Part shown: positions 21,831 through 32,969 of the stretch, piece by piece
Layout of the letters: every line of letters begins with the position of its first letter
How positions within the stretch are numbered: position 1 is the first letter of the stretch
Assembly: GCA_011503125.2 (NCBI GenBank)
Contig: WWBZ02000002.1
Span: 1,674,001-1,738,000, forward strand
DNA: 64,000 nucleotides
Reading direction: 5' to 3'
Source: Botryosphaeria dothidea
Taxonomy: Eukaryota > Ascomycota > Dothideomycetes > Botryosphaeriales > Botryosphaeriaceae
The notes under the pieces: generated by a model
What the model saw: the letters and a program-made list of their open reading frames with translations, nothing else
Told to the model about the DNA's origin: nothing
Databases searched by the model: none
Made by a program: the position numbers and the translations under genes

Positions 21831-23628
21831 ATGGGCGCGAAAAACTGGCAAGAGACGGCGGCGGCCAAACGCGCCGCAATTCTAGACTCGATCCCGAAAG
21901 AATACATCATCTCAGACTTGCCGACTCCAGAACAGCAGCGCGATGTGACCGGCACCTTCGTGCACCAGTACCTGAGCGCGCGAGAGATTGAGATAACCGA
22001 GACGGACGCCGCGGACATCGTGGCCAAGACGACGGCAGGAGAATGGACGGCGGTCGAGGTCACCAAGGCCTTCATCCACCGCGCGTCGATTGCGCACCAA
22101 TTGGTCTGTCCTGCTCAAGCCCTGCGGCCAGGACCTCTGCCGCTATCGATACTTGTTCAATTGCAAGAGCTGACCGAATCATCTCCAGACGCACTGCCTC
22201 CACGAAACCGCCTTCCCCGCCGCGCTCGAAGCAGCCGCCGCGCTCGACCTGCATTTCTCGCAGACCAAGAAGCCGCTGGGCCCGCTGCATGGCCTGCCCG
22301 TCTCGCTCAAGGACCAATTCCACGTCAAAGGCCTCGAGACGTCCATGGGCTACGTCGGGTGGCTGGGCACATTCGAGGGCCGCTCGCCACACCCCAACTA
22401 CCCGATCACGACCGAGTCGGTCATGGTGGACGAGCTGCGGCGGCTGGGCGCCGTCATCTACGTCAAGACGTCGGTGCCGCACACGCTCATGTGCGGCGAG
22501 ACGGTCAACAACATCATCGGCTACACGCTCTCGCCGACCAACCGCCTCCTGTCGTGCGGCGGCTCTTCCGGCGGCGAGGGTGCGCTAATCGCGCTCAAGG
22601 GCTCCCCGTGTGGCTTCGGCACCGATATTGGCGGCTCGATACGCATCCCTGCAGCTTTCAATGGCATCTATGGCATTCGACCGAGCAGCGGGCGTCTGCC
22701 ATATGAAGGCATGGCGAACAGCATGGATGGGCAGAATAGCGTTTTGAGCGTCGTAGGACCGCTAGCAGGCAGCGTAGCGAGCTTACGACTGCTGGTGAAG
22801 GCATTGCTGGGCGTCAAGCCATGGAATGATGACCCCATGGTGATTGAGCTGCCATGGCGGGAGGAGAAAGAGGGAGCCGTCACCAACAAAGAGAAGTTGG
22901 TCTTCGGCGTGATGCGTGACGACGGTGTTGTGGGCGTCACGCCCCCGGTCAAGCGAGCCATCAATGTTGCTGTGGAGAAGCTGAAAGCCGCCGGACATGA
23001 AGTAAGTGCTCAATCTCACTTCCGCCGGGCATGAGTGAAGTGGGCAGAAACGCTCACGACCATGCAGGTAATCGAGTGGCAACCGCCTTCCCATGCCGAT
23101 ATCCTCGACTGCTGCGCCGAAACCTGGGTCTACGATGGCGGTGTGGATACGATCGCAGCCTTCGCTCTCTCCGGAGAACCTCAGGCCCCGAATGTCTTAC
23201 TCCCCTTCCCAGAACCCCTACCCGAGGCCTCTGCCTCCGCCATTGCCGCCAACAACGTGCGCAAGCGCAAGCTCCAGAAGACGTATCTGCATTACTGGAA
23301 CAGCACGGAGGTCGATGCCATCCTGTCACCCGTGGCGCCCTTCCCGGCCGCCCGCCCGCGCATGTACAAGTATTATGGGTACAGCATGTGGGTGAACCTT
23401 CTCGACTACACTAGCGTCGTTGTTCCCATTACGAAGGCCGATAAGACGATCGACGCCGTGGATGTCGAGTACAAGGCCAGGAGCGAGCTGGATGCCGAGA
23501 CGCAGGCGAGCTATGATCCAGACGTATACGACGGAGCGCCGGTCGCGTTGCAGTTGGTGGGCAGGAGGTTGGAGGAGGAGAAGATGCTGCGGCTGGCAGA
23601 GGAGGTGGATACCATTTTGAGAAAGTAA
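21831..23628 (+). CDS. acetamidase-type amidase (amidase signature family)
   Basis: Exons 21831..22103, 22189..23001 and 23068..23628; 548 aa, exactly the size of Aspergillus AmdS. Introns 85 and 66 nt; the first has a weak donor GTCTGT but yields the conserved joint ASIAHQL-THCLHE, the second joins KAAGHE-VIEW. The amidase-signature core shows the catalytic Lys in GLPVSLKDQF, the Gly/Ser-rich stretch CGGSSGGEGALIALKG with the cis-Ser, and the nucleophile Ser in GFGTDIGGSIRIPAAF. The enzyme hydrolyses small amides such as acetamide to acid plus ammonia, allowing their use as nitrogen or carbon source. It is cytosolic, with no signal peptide. Substrate preference cannot be fixed from sequence: other fungal members act on formamide, indole-acetamide or larger amides. 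Confidence 0.92.
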
Positions 23629-24752
23629 AATGTGTGCTGCTTGCTCAAATAATCCGGCCCCTGATTAGTACTAACCACGTTTGGGTTCTTGATCATTCTG
23701 AGAGCCTCTTGCTCCAACTTATAGGGTTTGATTGGTGGAGACCTTCGTTGCTGCGGTGTAACAAGGCGTAATAGTGAATGATTTTACAAGTATCGTATGA
23801 AGTTCAACAACCGTGTAATGTAGTTGTGAGAAAGCCCGGCGTGGAGTGTAGAGCATTAATCAGAGTTTTAGTGTTCAGGTTGATCGGTTAAGAGACTTTG
23901 GGGCGAGTAGTTTGGCCCCCCTTGCAAGGTTTCGCACATTGCTGCAATAGCATTGGAGTCAATTTCGTACGAGCAAGTGTCATGACGTGTACGTACAGAT
24001 CAGGGTCATGCCCGATACATTCAAGCAAGTAGGAAATGGAAACAAAAGGCAAAAAGGCATGGCTGGTATATAGCATATATCGACAAGAAAGTACTAAACT
24101 AGTAATCTTCCACATCTTGAAGACACTAGCTAGATGTGATATATAGACAGGGAATGGTTACGTGACAAAGATAAGAAAAAGGCATTCAAGAGGTATGCGC
24201 GTAAGCCAGCAAGCCAAGTGTTGTAGTAAGGTCATAATACATGAAAAACGGGGGGTGTAAGGAAGCGCTTTTTCTTTTCCATCTGCAACTGTGATGGGGT
24301 GTTTTCGTCGCCCAGCCATGCAAATTGAAGGTTCTGGATGCCAAAAGCGCCTCGAAGGACAGAAGAAGTTGCCTTCGAAGAGCAAATTGTCTCTCGCGCG
24401 TCGCAGAAGAGAGAAGTAGAAAGAACAGGGAGGGAAGACAGGCGCCAATCTTTTGGTGGAAAGCATAAAAGCATTCGCAAGATGAAACTACCCACTGCAT
24501 GCCTGGATTGCCAGGCGGTTTAGAGTGGGTCAGAGAAGAGAAACTCCGGTCAAATGCATTTTATTCCTCCTCCTTCCCTTCATGGACCCCAAGAATTCAG
24601 CAGCCCCGCCTCGTCTCCAACACTGTTTTCCAACCACTCAATCCGTAGCTGCCAAAGGACATCTCGTGTTCATAGATTCCCAACTCTTCGTCTCGATATC
24701 GTGGGGTTTGGCCCAAGCTCAGGTGATGGTATGTTCGTTAGTTGCCATGCAG
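23629..24752. other. convergent 3' flanks of amidase and Gln-rich gene
   Basis: 1.1 kb, AT-richer than its neighbours from 23750 to 24250, with no recognised gene. Likely contains the two 3' UTRs. Confidence 0.4.
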
Positions 24753-26776
24753 TCATCCCCAACCTGGCGCACCCGTCATGAATGCATCGGGACCACCGAC
24801 ACCCCCAGGGTGCGCTTGGAGCTCGATACCTTCCATCAAAGCCCCACTGGGTCCCACAGACCCAACAACCGCTCCGCTTGTCTCAGAAAGGATTTGCGGC
24901 CCTTTCCTCCCAGGGGTCATTCCCGTCATGCCTTGCAAACCGGGAAAGTGGGTAGAGGGATGCGTGGGAGCACCCATTCCCGGCCAGGTTTGCGTGTGTT
25001 GAGGTGGCGGCTGTTGCGCATGCGGGGTAGGCGGTTGCGAGTGGGGGTGTTGTTGCTGCTGGCCAGGTAATTGAGGTGTCCCAAGCGGTTGTTGCGATAG
25101 TTGTTGTTGAGTGAGTTGTTGAGGTAGAGGTTGATGAAGCGGTGAAGGATGTTGCGGATGCTGCTGAGGGTGTTGAGTTTGAGGGTGATGTTGAGAGAGC
25201 TGTTGGTGTTGTCCGTGTTGCTGGTGCTGGCCGTGGTTCTGTTGCTGTTGTTGCTGGAGGGTAGGCTGTTGCTGCTGTTGCGGGGCATTCTCCGGCGAAA
25301 TGACCGTCTCCACGTCGGCGTCGGCATCGGCATCCTCCTCCTCTCCGTCCTGATCAATGACGTCGGTAGCATCAGAGTCCACAATACCGTCTCTTGAATT
25401 CTGCGATGCAGAGAACCCATTTGTCCCCAGGGTCGGCGGCGGAACCAGGCTTGTTGGTGTGCTCATCCCTCCCGCACTCGTTCCGTTGATACCAACATGG
25501 TGCACTGAGGTACCCAGCATTTGGCCACCGCAATTGATGGGCGTAGTATTACCATTGGTAGCGCTTACGCTGCTGGAGCTGAGTGGCGTTGACGCTGGAA
25601 CGGAGCTTGTACTCAGACTCCTCTGGTTCGCCAATCCCGTCATTGCCTTTTTATTTCCCTTGACCACACTCGTCCATTTCTCCATCAACTTATCGTAGTC
25701 CCACGTCCTAAGATCCAGTCCTTGCCCATGCTTCCCGGCCAATTCCTTGAATGTATCACCAGGCACGGCCAGGGAACTCCCTGGGCTCTGCGCTGCCAAA
25801 GATCCGTACGTCGCGGTCGAAGAGGATGCCATGCCCATGTTGATCCACCGATTATTTTTCAGCGTCTCGATCTCCCTCCTTGCGCTAGCCAGGCTGCTCT
25901 CAGCCTCTCTCCTTGCCTCATCTGCACGGGTGTAGCTCCGTAGAATCTCCAGAGTCCATGTTTCCTGCCGCTGTTTATCTGGCAAACTCTTCCAATGATT
26001 GTATGCCTCCTGTAGGTGCTGGAACAGACGCCCCGGGTCTGGATCGAAGCCGCCAAGTGGTGGAGTTGGGAGCGGTGATGCTGCGCTGGCCGAGGGAGTT
26101 GCAGCTAGGGGATTGGCCGCGCCGAAAAGTTGGGTGTGCCTTTGCCGCTGTATCAATCGGTCGCGTATGTTCTTATTAAGAGCATCGAACTGTTTTTGGC
26201 CGGGCGGGCTAATTGACCACGACTCGCTGGTGGGAAAGGGGCTGGGCGAAAAGAGCGTTGCAGGGGCGGGAAGGATGTGTAGACATAACGAGGGAAAGCT
26301 GAGGGTATAAGGATCAAAGTCGAAGAGATTGAGCCCTGCTGAGCGAGCGCTACAAAATGTCAGCAATTGCAGCTTGCAGTCGTTCCAAATAACTCAATTG
26401 AGTCACCCGAAAGGGTTCAATGCAGATGACGCACCTTGCATCCCTCACGCTTGCTAAAACCTCCTTCAATGCCAGCTCGGCGGCCCTGCCATGGTCCAGC
26501 TCCTCGGACAGTATCTGCCTGTTCTCCAGCCCTCGCTTCTGCAATTCGTGCCGCGACTTGCCCACCTCGCTGCTCACACTGGCACGAGGCGGCAGGTTGT
26601 TTATGACGCCGGTCGAGGTCCAGGTGGGCTGGTTGAACTGGAAACGCAGCTTTTGAGCGGGATTGAGGTTCAGCGTCGGGCTCTGGGTGACGACCGGGGA
26701 AGCAGTGTCGCCCGACACGGCACTCACGGACGGGTTTTGGTGCTGAGTCTGCGGCGAGACTTGTTGTTGTTGCTGT

Positions 26777-26808
<32 letters not shown>

Positions 26809-27144
26809 CTGCTGTTGCTGGGGCTGCTGGGGCTGCTGGGGCGGTAGGGACTGCTGGTGCGAGACGGGCGTAGAGCCGCCACTCGAGTCTCCCCTCTTGG
26901 CCAGCGAGTTGCGGGCCTGGCGGCGGGTGATGCCGCCTCGCATGCGGCGGATCTCGTCGACGTTGTGGATGCCATCGGGGGCCTTGGGGTTCTTGGGCTT
27001 GATGTACAGGTCGAGATGGCGGCCGAGTGAGGAAGAGGTGAAGGCCTGGTGGCAGAAGGGGCAGTTCTTGTCCTTGGGGGCAGGCACCTTGGAGGCGGAC
27101 TGCTGCTGCAGCTCCTGCGAGCGCGGGGTGGACTCGTCGGCCAT
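24753..27144 (-). CDS. conserved fungal Gln-rich protein of unknown function with Cys/His motif
   Basis: Exons 27144..26435 and 26349..24753; 768 aa; 85-nt intron (donor GTGCGT, branch GCTGAC, acceptor GTAG) joining ASVRDA-S to ARSAGLNLFDFDPYTL. I do not recognise an assigned function. The N-terminus has a compact Cys/His element (Cys28, Cys31, His43 in CPFCHQAF...LGRHLDLY) followed by a basic segment DEIRRMRGGITRRQAR; it looks like a zinc-binding module missing an obvious fourth ligand nearby. A pure run of 20 Gln follows (26761-26820), then a helical stretch, and after the intron a conserved block (ISPPGQKQFDALNKNIRDRL, and HLQEAYNHWKSLPDKQRQ). The C-terminal 250 residues are very rich in Gln, His and Pro. 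The composition resembles transcriptional co-regulators. Nuclear location is an inference. Confidence 0.75.
26761..26820 (-). repeat. (CAR)20 trinucleotide repeat coding poly-Gln
   Basis: Sixty nucleotides of uninterrupted TTG/CTG on the plus strand, read as 20 consecutive CAA/CAG Gln codons in the gene at 24753-27144. The mixture of CAA and CAG makes it more stable than a pure CAG tract. It is flanked by PQQPQQP and VSPQ. Confidence 0.95.
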
Positions 27145-28247
27145 GAAGCAAGGATGGGGTGGAGAGGACGGCGGTGGGCTCAGCAGTCGCGGGTCGGGGC
27201 GGGGCGCGGGCAGACGGGCTGGGGGCGGTGGGAAGAGAACGGAGTGCTGCTGCCACAGGTCAGCGGTCAGCGGCCCGGCATGGCGGAGCGTGGTAGGCTA
27301 GGGCATTTTGTGGTTTTGATGCATTTTATCTGGGGGCGCTCTCTCCTGAAGGGACGTCTGTGCTGGGCCGGGCTCAGTTCGCATTTTGGCGGCAGGGATC
27401 AGCCATGCTATCGCCCGCCATGTCCACTGATCCCCATGGCCTGCTCCAGTGCCAATCGCCCTCCACACCACCAATCGCGCGTGTTTACGTTTTGCCGCTC
27501 CTGGCATTCTGTTGTACAAGACGCACGCTCTCTCCTCGCCGACCACGTCAGCAACCCCCGTCCCGCGTCCACTCATCTCCGCCATCGAAGCCTCTCCACG
27601 CGCAGCCCGCCTTCCCCGACAGCTTCCCTGCCTGCAACCTGCCGCGAGTCGGAGCCACCTGCTGGCCACCAGCGACTCCCGCTCCGGCCCGCCCCTGACT
27701 GTGCCGCGCGCCCACGCCACAACCCAATCGTCCCAAAAGATCGCTGAACCCCGTCCGTGTTGCTTCTGCTGTGGCCTGTACCATCGACCGTCTCTCTCTC
27801 TCTCTCTCTCTCTCGCTGCAGCCTAGCCCCCGCCGCCCAATGCTTAGTGCCGCCCAATCGAGTTTGGCTGCTCCATCCAATAGTCTCACCAGCTGCTTAT
27901 GTCCGAGCATTCAAGGACGCCCAACGTCAGGAGGACGAGATAGGCTTTATGCGTCCCGCTCTCCCTCCGAATTCGACCTCAAACGGATGAAGACTCAGGC
28001 ATTCTTTCCACTTGCAACGTGGCCCAGCTCGACCAAATTAAGGCTTTCCCAGCTTCCATCTGCAAGCTAGACTGTCGAGCATCAAAGAAAAATTAAGGGC
28101 TGCTTCTGTTCTGCATAATGATAGTCTCATGTTTCTCGACTGCTCAACAGTTTTGCTCATCTTATCAACTTGAAAGCGCCGTTCGTCGACAAGATCATCT
28201 TGAACCAACTATCCTCCCTGACTGGCTCCAGAATCCCTTCTCCCAAA
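27145..28247. other. 1.1-kb intergenic region with CT microsatellite
   Basis: Promoter of the Gln-rich gene (left) and 3' flank of the ABC-F pseudogene (right). Open frames here are compositional and lack conserved motifs. A (TC)12 repeat is at 27791-27814. Confidence 0.4.
27791..27814. repeat. (TC)12 microsatellite
   Basis: Twelve perfect TC dinucleotides in intergenic DNA. Length is expected to vary between isolates. Confidence 0.95.
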
Positions 28248-30704
28248 TCATGAATGGCCCAGCCTCGAGACAGCCCTCTCAGCAATCCTCTCATATTCCG
28301 ACATCCCTCTCTCCAGCCTCGATAACCTCCCCTTCGCCAACCTATATACCGATCCCACCTTCCCGATACCTCCATCGCTCTCCTCCGAGCTGCTCTCTTC
28401 CTTACCCCCATTATCTCCGGATCCCGTAAACTGCTTGTCAACTCGCTCTCCCTCGACCACACCCCTCACGAAGAACCGATCGTGACTGGCCACCGCCAAC
28501 GCCCCCTCGAACGACCTCAAGGCACCCACAAGCGCTAGAATCGTATCTGCATCCACATGCGTCGTCACTTCGTCGAGGATCAGTAGATGCGGCAGTGCCG
28601 GCCATAGCAGCTTCGCCAGCGCAAGCCGCACTTTCTAGCCACCCGACAACATCGTGATGGACACGTCCGACACGACCGCCCCTTGCAGGCCAAGACCAGA
28701 TAAGAGACCTCGCTTCCTGTTCGGAAATTGGCGAAACATCCGAGACGGCGGCGCTAGTATTTGTAGGGTCCATCGCCGCCGCTGTGGCCTCGTTGGAGAA
28801 AGTGTAGAGATGAGAGAGGGTGTTTGTCGACGATGTGTTTGGAAGTGCATTTAGCTGTTTGATAGCCTCTTGCGAGAACCGGCCGATACGGGCTCGAGGA
28901 TGGCGAGTGACTGTTCTTTTGGATGGCAAGTGTGTTTTCTCCCCGACCATCAGCTCCAACAAGGTCGTCTTTCCAGAGCCATTCAACCCAACTAGAGCGA
29001 CGCGCTCGCCCGGATGGATAGTCAAGCCCACGCCTTTCAAGACGTCTTCCTTTGCTCCTGGATAACGGAACGACACTCCTTCTAGACTTACTATCGCTCC
29101 GGGGAACTTCAAATCCGGCGGTATTCCCGGTACCACTACTCGGGGCAAGGCATCGAAGCGTGGAACCTCGATCTCTGCCCTTAGGCCGGTGTAGTACCCT
29201 GCCATATCCATGTTCAACTTGAATCTAGTCCCCTTGCTCGAGACCTGCAATCCGCTCTTCTCCTCCATCTTCTTCCTACCCGCCACCTGCTTCAATTTTT
29301 TGTCATCCCCCGCCTTCCTAGCTGCCTTCTTGCTCTCCTCTAATCCTTTCTCTAGCCGCTCGTTCTTCTTCTCTTGTGCTTCTTGCATTCGCTTCATCCA
29401 CTTCGCATACTTCCGCCTCTCCCTCTCGTACGTTGATACATTGCCCCGAAAACGCTCCACGCTCCCGTCCCGCAATACCAACAGCTCCTCCGCCACATCA
29501 TCTGCAAATGCTCGATCGTGGGTCACCACCACAACCGTCGTCCCGCCTAAGCCCTCGTTGACCCACCTGGTCAACCAAACGATTGCCGGTAAGTCCAGAT
29601 AATTCGTCGGCTCATCAAGCAACAGCACATCGCACGGTGTGCACAACGCCCGTGCCAGCATTGCTCTAGTCCGCCATCCTCCCGAAAGTTCCTCCAACCG
29701 TCCCTCGACGGCCTTCTCTGAGAATCCCAACCCCAGCAACACCGTCTGCGCCTGCGAGCTCGCGCTCCGGACATCGAGAATCTCGAGCTCCGTCTGCGCC
29801 TCAGCCAGCATCTCGGCGGCGTGCTGCGTTTCGATGCCCACATCCGCGTCGTCGACCGCCGCCGCCGCCAGTGCGGATCTAGCCTCGTTAACGGCGTGCT
29901 CCAGCTCAATCTGGCGCGCGCGGGCTTGCTTGCCTCGCGCACCGCTGCGCCGCAGCGCGTGGTCACGTGCGGTTCCATGCTCCTCCCACAGCCTGCAGTA
30001 CGCGAGCAGGCGGTACGCGCGGGCCGGCGCGAGTGGGTCTGATGCGTCGTTCAGCGCGGTGGCAAGGAGGGAAACGGTATGCTGGAGGCGTGTGAGCTGT
30101 GTGTCCCCGTTGAGGACATGTTCGAGTACAGTGATCGGGGCATTTGAGGCGCAAGATTGGGTGCGGAGGTTGAGGGAAGCGAGGGCGTCGGATATTTTGA
30201 GGTCAAGGTCGTCGGGTAAGAGCGGCGCAACGTCACCGTGATCGTGATTCCTTGGTGCTGCTGCAAAATTGTTTGCCCCAATAAGAAGATACGCTGATTC
30301 AGGGCCATGCTGGGGAACTGAGCACTGGCCATGGCACGGAGGATGGCTGTGGAGTGAGTGGTTTGAGCAAGTGAGCAACCGTATGGGAACTTCTGCTACT
30401 AACTAGATTTACCAGTGCCATTGCGACCCGCAAGAACGTAGTGGCGACCTTCCTCTAGGTATAGCTCCGCGTTGCGAAGGATTTCTTTCTTACCAATCGA
30501 GATGCTGAGCTCTTTTACGAGGACCTACTGCCCGTCAATGATGTTTTGAAGTTCTGAAGAGCATTCACCCACCTCCTTGGAGTTTGGCGCGTCAACGGCA
30601 TCCAAAGCATACCGACTCTGCTGCGCTGTGACGTACAGCTGTCCCTCACCGACAGCGGGTGTGCTCTGGTTGCCAGCGGACTTTTCTTTTCCTTTCCTCA
30701 CCAT
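28248..30704 (-). pseudogene. broken ABC-F family ATPase (GCN20/ARB1-like)
   Basis: The remnant keeps most of a twin-cassette ABC-F protein without membrane segments. Intact pieces: start MVRKGKEKS at 30704; exons 30704..30573, 30524..30404 and from 30346, spliced to the first Walker A (GRNGTGKST) and RIFLLGQT; first signature ELSGGWR with Walker B LLLDEPTNYLDL; linker rich in Lys/Glu; second Walker A LVGLNGSGKTT; second signature region and Walker B LLILDEVTTHVD followed by SHDRFFV. Three lesions are visible. First, the frame changes between about 30270 and 30170, after LLGQT. Second, the frame changes near 28708-28712, between EQEAR and GLLSGLGLQG. Third, an in-frame TAG at 28635-28637 replaces the Gln of LSGGQ (LSGG-stop-KVRLAL). 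No intron with usable signals removes these. Intact relatives act in translation or ribosome biogenesis; this copy should not make a full protein. Confidence 0.8.
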
Positions 30705-31340
30705 GTTCGTAAGTGGTCTATGTTTTTGTTTCCTGCGCAAATTGCTGAGCAATTCTGGAGATTCGTAGAGAGTTGTCGTCGAAGCAGATCTGTTATAGTT
30801 GTCGGTTGCCAACCCCTGTATTTGACCGGATGAAAGAGGTACTGTGCTGGCTCAGTGCGGAAGGACTCATACATGCGGCTGCGGCGCGCGAATGTGCCTG
30901 CTTTCTCTGCTATAGTGCTTCATGAACGAAAGCGGGCACAAGGGAGGCTCGCAGCGGTGACAGCGCCGGCCGTCTTCGGTGTCCCGATTTGGCACCCTGC
31001 CAAGGAGCCATACAGCGGGAGCGTGAGGGGAACTACGCCTCGAAATTGAGTCACACCGCGCCCGTGTCAATTTCTTTAGACGCAATTATTTTTGAGTTCT
31101 GGGTCCATCTATTATGCGCCTTTCTGTGCTAGATGCCGCAATGTTTACGGAGCCAATGGTGATCCCCCATGGTAGCTTTTGGTGCGTCCGAATTTACCAC
31201 GCACGCACTTGTCAAAATGACTTCCTAAAAATTGCTCACTTCCTTGCCGTGCACGCATCAACTTCAATGCTCCAGGTACGAACACTTGGGCCCGTCTGAC
31301 AATTTCAGAAGTCGCGCCGAATAAACACAGCACATGCAGC
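30705..31340. other. promoter of ABC-F pseudogene and 3' flank of HOT gene
   Basis: Intergenic region, with no recognised gene. Confidence 0.4.
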
Positions 31341-32969
31341 TTAGTACTCCAAGGCCTCCTCAAACAGTCCCCTCAACTGCTCTCTCTCCCTTTCTACCTC
31401 CTGCATCTCTAAGCTGGGTGCTAACATCAGTACTCTGGCTTGGGGAATCGTACCCTCCACCAAAGCGTCAATGTCGCCCCTCCCAAAGCCCAATGCCTTC
31501 AACCCCCTCGGCTGATCACCAAGCTTGATCAAAAACTCCGCCAACGCCTCTCCCAAAACCTCGCCCGCGCTTTCCTTCTTCACATTGCTAATGTCGACGC
31601 CGAACGCCTCCGCCGCGGCGAGATGCCTCTCGGGATTCGACGGCCCGGTAAAGCGGAACACCGCTGGAGCCGTCACCGCTACCGAGACGCCGTGCGGGAT
31701 GATGGGCGTGTCCACCTCGTAGCCCGAGTGCTTATAGCCCGGATTCTGGCCTGAGATCGGGTAGCTCATGCCGTGGCACAGGTGCACACCCGCGTTGCCG
31801 AAGCCGACGCCAGCCAGCGTGGCAGCCAACAGCATCTGCTCCTGCGCCTCGTAGTCGTCCGGATCGCGCACGGCGCGTGGCAGATACTTGACCGTGCTGC
31901 ATAGAGCCTGCAGTGAGAATATGTCGGAGATAGGATTGGCGCCTTGATAGGCAGGACGGTTGATGGGGTTGGTCGGGCGTGGGACGCGCTCGTAGTAGGG
32001 GATTGCCGTCCATGATTCGAGCGAGTGGCAAAGAACGTCCAGGCCGGATGAAGCGTGCACGGCGGAAGGCATGGTGCGAGTGTTGAGCGGATCACAGATG
32101 CCGAGAGTGGGCTTCAGGTTGCGGTGTGCAATGCCGGTTTTGGCGCGCTTCGATACGAGGTCAAAGATGGCAGTTCCTGTGGTTTCCGATCCCGTACCAG
32201 CGGTGGTGGGCACGGCAATCAGAGGCTTCAGCTTGGCTGTAATTGGCTTGCCGCGGCCAAGGGGTGCGTTGACGAAGTCCAGAAAGTCGGCCTCTGCGAG
32301 AGTGTCAGTAACAAAGCGCTAGCAAGATCAGACAAGCCAAAATACCAGGAAAAGAAGTGTATAGGTTCATGAGTTTTGCCGTGTCGATGACCGATCCACC
32401 GCCTACAGCTAAGAAAGCGTCTGGTTGGTAAGGTTTCGCAAAAGCAATGGCTTCCTTTATCCTGCAAGCGGTCAGCCTCTGCGCTAACAGGACCGGCTCT
32501 ATCCTCTGGTGAAGGATTTGGCGGCAACTCACGAGCTATCCTTGGGCTCAACCCTCGTCCCATCAAACACCTCAAATGCAATGCCCTCTCTCTCCAAGCC
32601 CTCCTGCACTTGCTTCATGGCATTCAGCTCCCTCACCGTCTTGTCGGTAACTACCATGACCTTCTTCGCGCCTATGTTCTGGAAATCCATGCCGACTTCT
32701 TTGGTACAGCCTGGACCGAAGCGGATGGAGCTGGCGGCCATCTCGAAGGCGTATTCCTTCTGCTGCGAAGCATCGAGCGGGGTTGCGAAGCTGCGGCGGG
32801 CGCCATATTTCTGGGCGGACGAGAGGATCTGGTGGGCGGAGGATGGATGGTGATGGTGATGGGCAGGATTGCTGTGGCATGGGCAGTTCGGAGGATGGGT
32901 GTACTGAATGGTGCGGAGCAAGCTAGTGGCACGCGCGGCGCGCGTGGGTGCGATGCGGACAGCTGCCAT
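31341..32969 (-). CDS. mitochondrial iron-containing alcohol dehydrogenase, hydroxyacid-oxoacid transhydrogenase type
   Basis: Exons 32969..32533, 32461..32346 and 32293..31341; 501 aa; introns 71 and 52 nt with GCTGAC and TACTGACAC branch points. The family member ADHFE1/HOT couples oxidation of 4-hydroxybutyrate to reduction of 2-oxoglutarate in mitochondria. The N-terminus MAAVRIAPTRAARATSLLRT is Arg-rich without acidic residues, consistent with a presequence; a five-His run follows. The NAD-binding loop GGGSVIDTAK, the conserved PTTAGTGSE, the metal-ligand region (SSGLDVLCHSLES and GVHLCHGMSYPISGQ) and HGVSVAVTAPAVF are all present. The joints are PKDSS-IKEAIAFAK and TSFP-EADFLDFVNAPLG. 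Length and motifs fit HOT better than the shorter bacterial FeADHs. It lies head to head, 1.9 kb away, with an NmrA-like reductase. Confidence 0.9.

Noticed and set aside
27145..27720. Protein-coding gene in GC-rich frames upstream of the Gln-rich gene
   Set aside because: Frames on both strands are Arg/Pro/Ala-rich low complexity and carry no motifs; the region is better explained as promoter.
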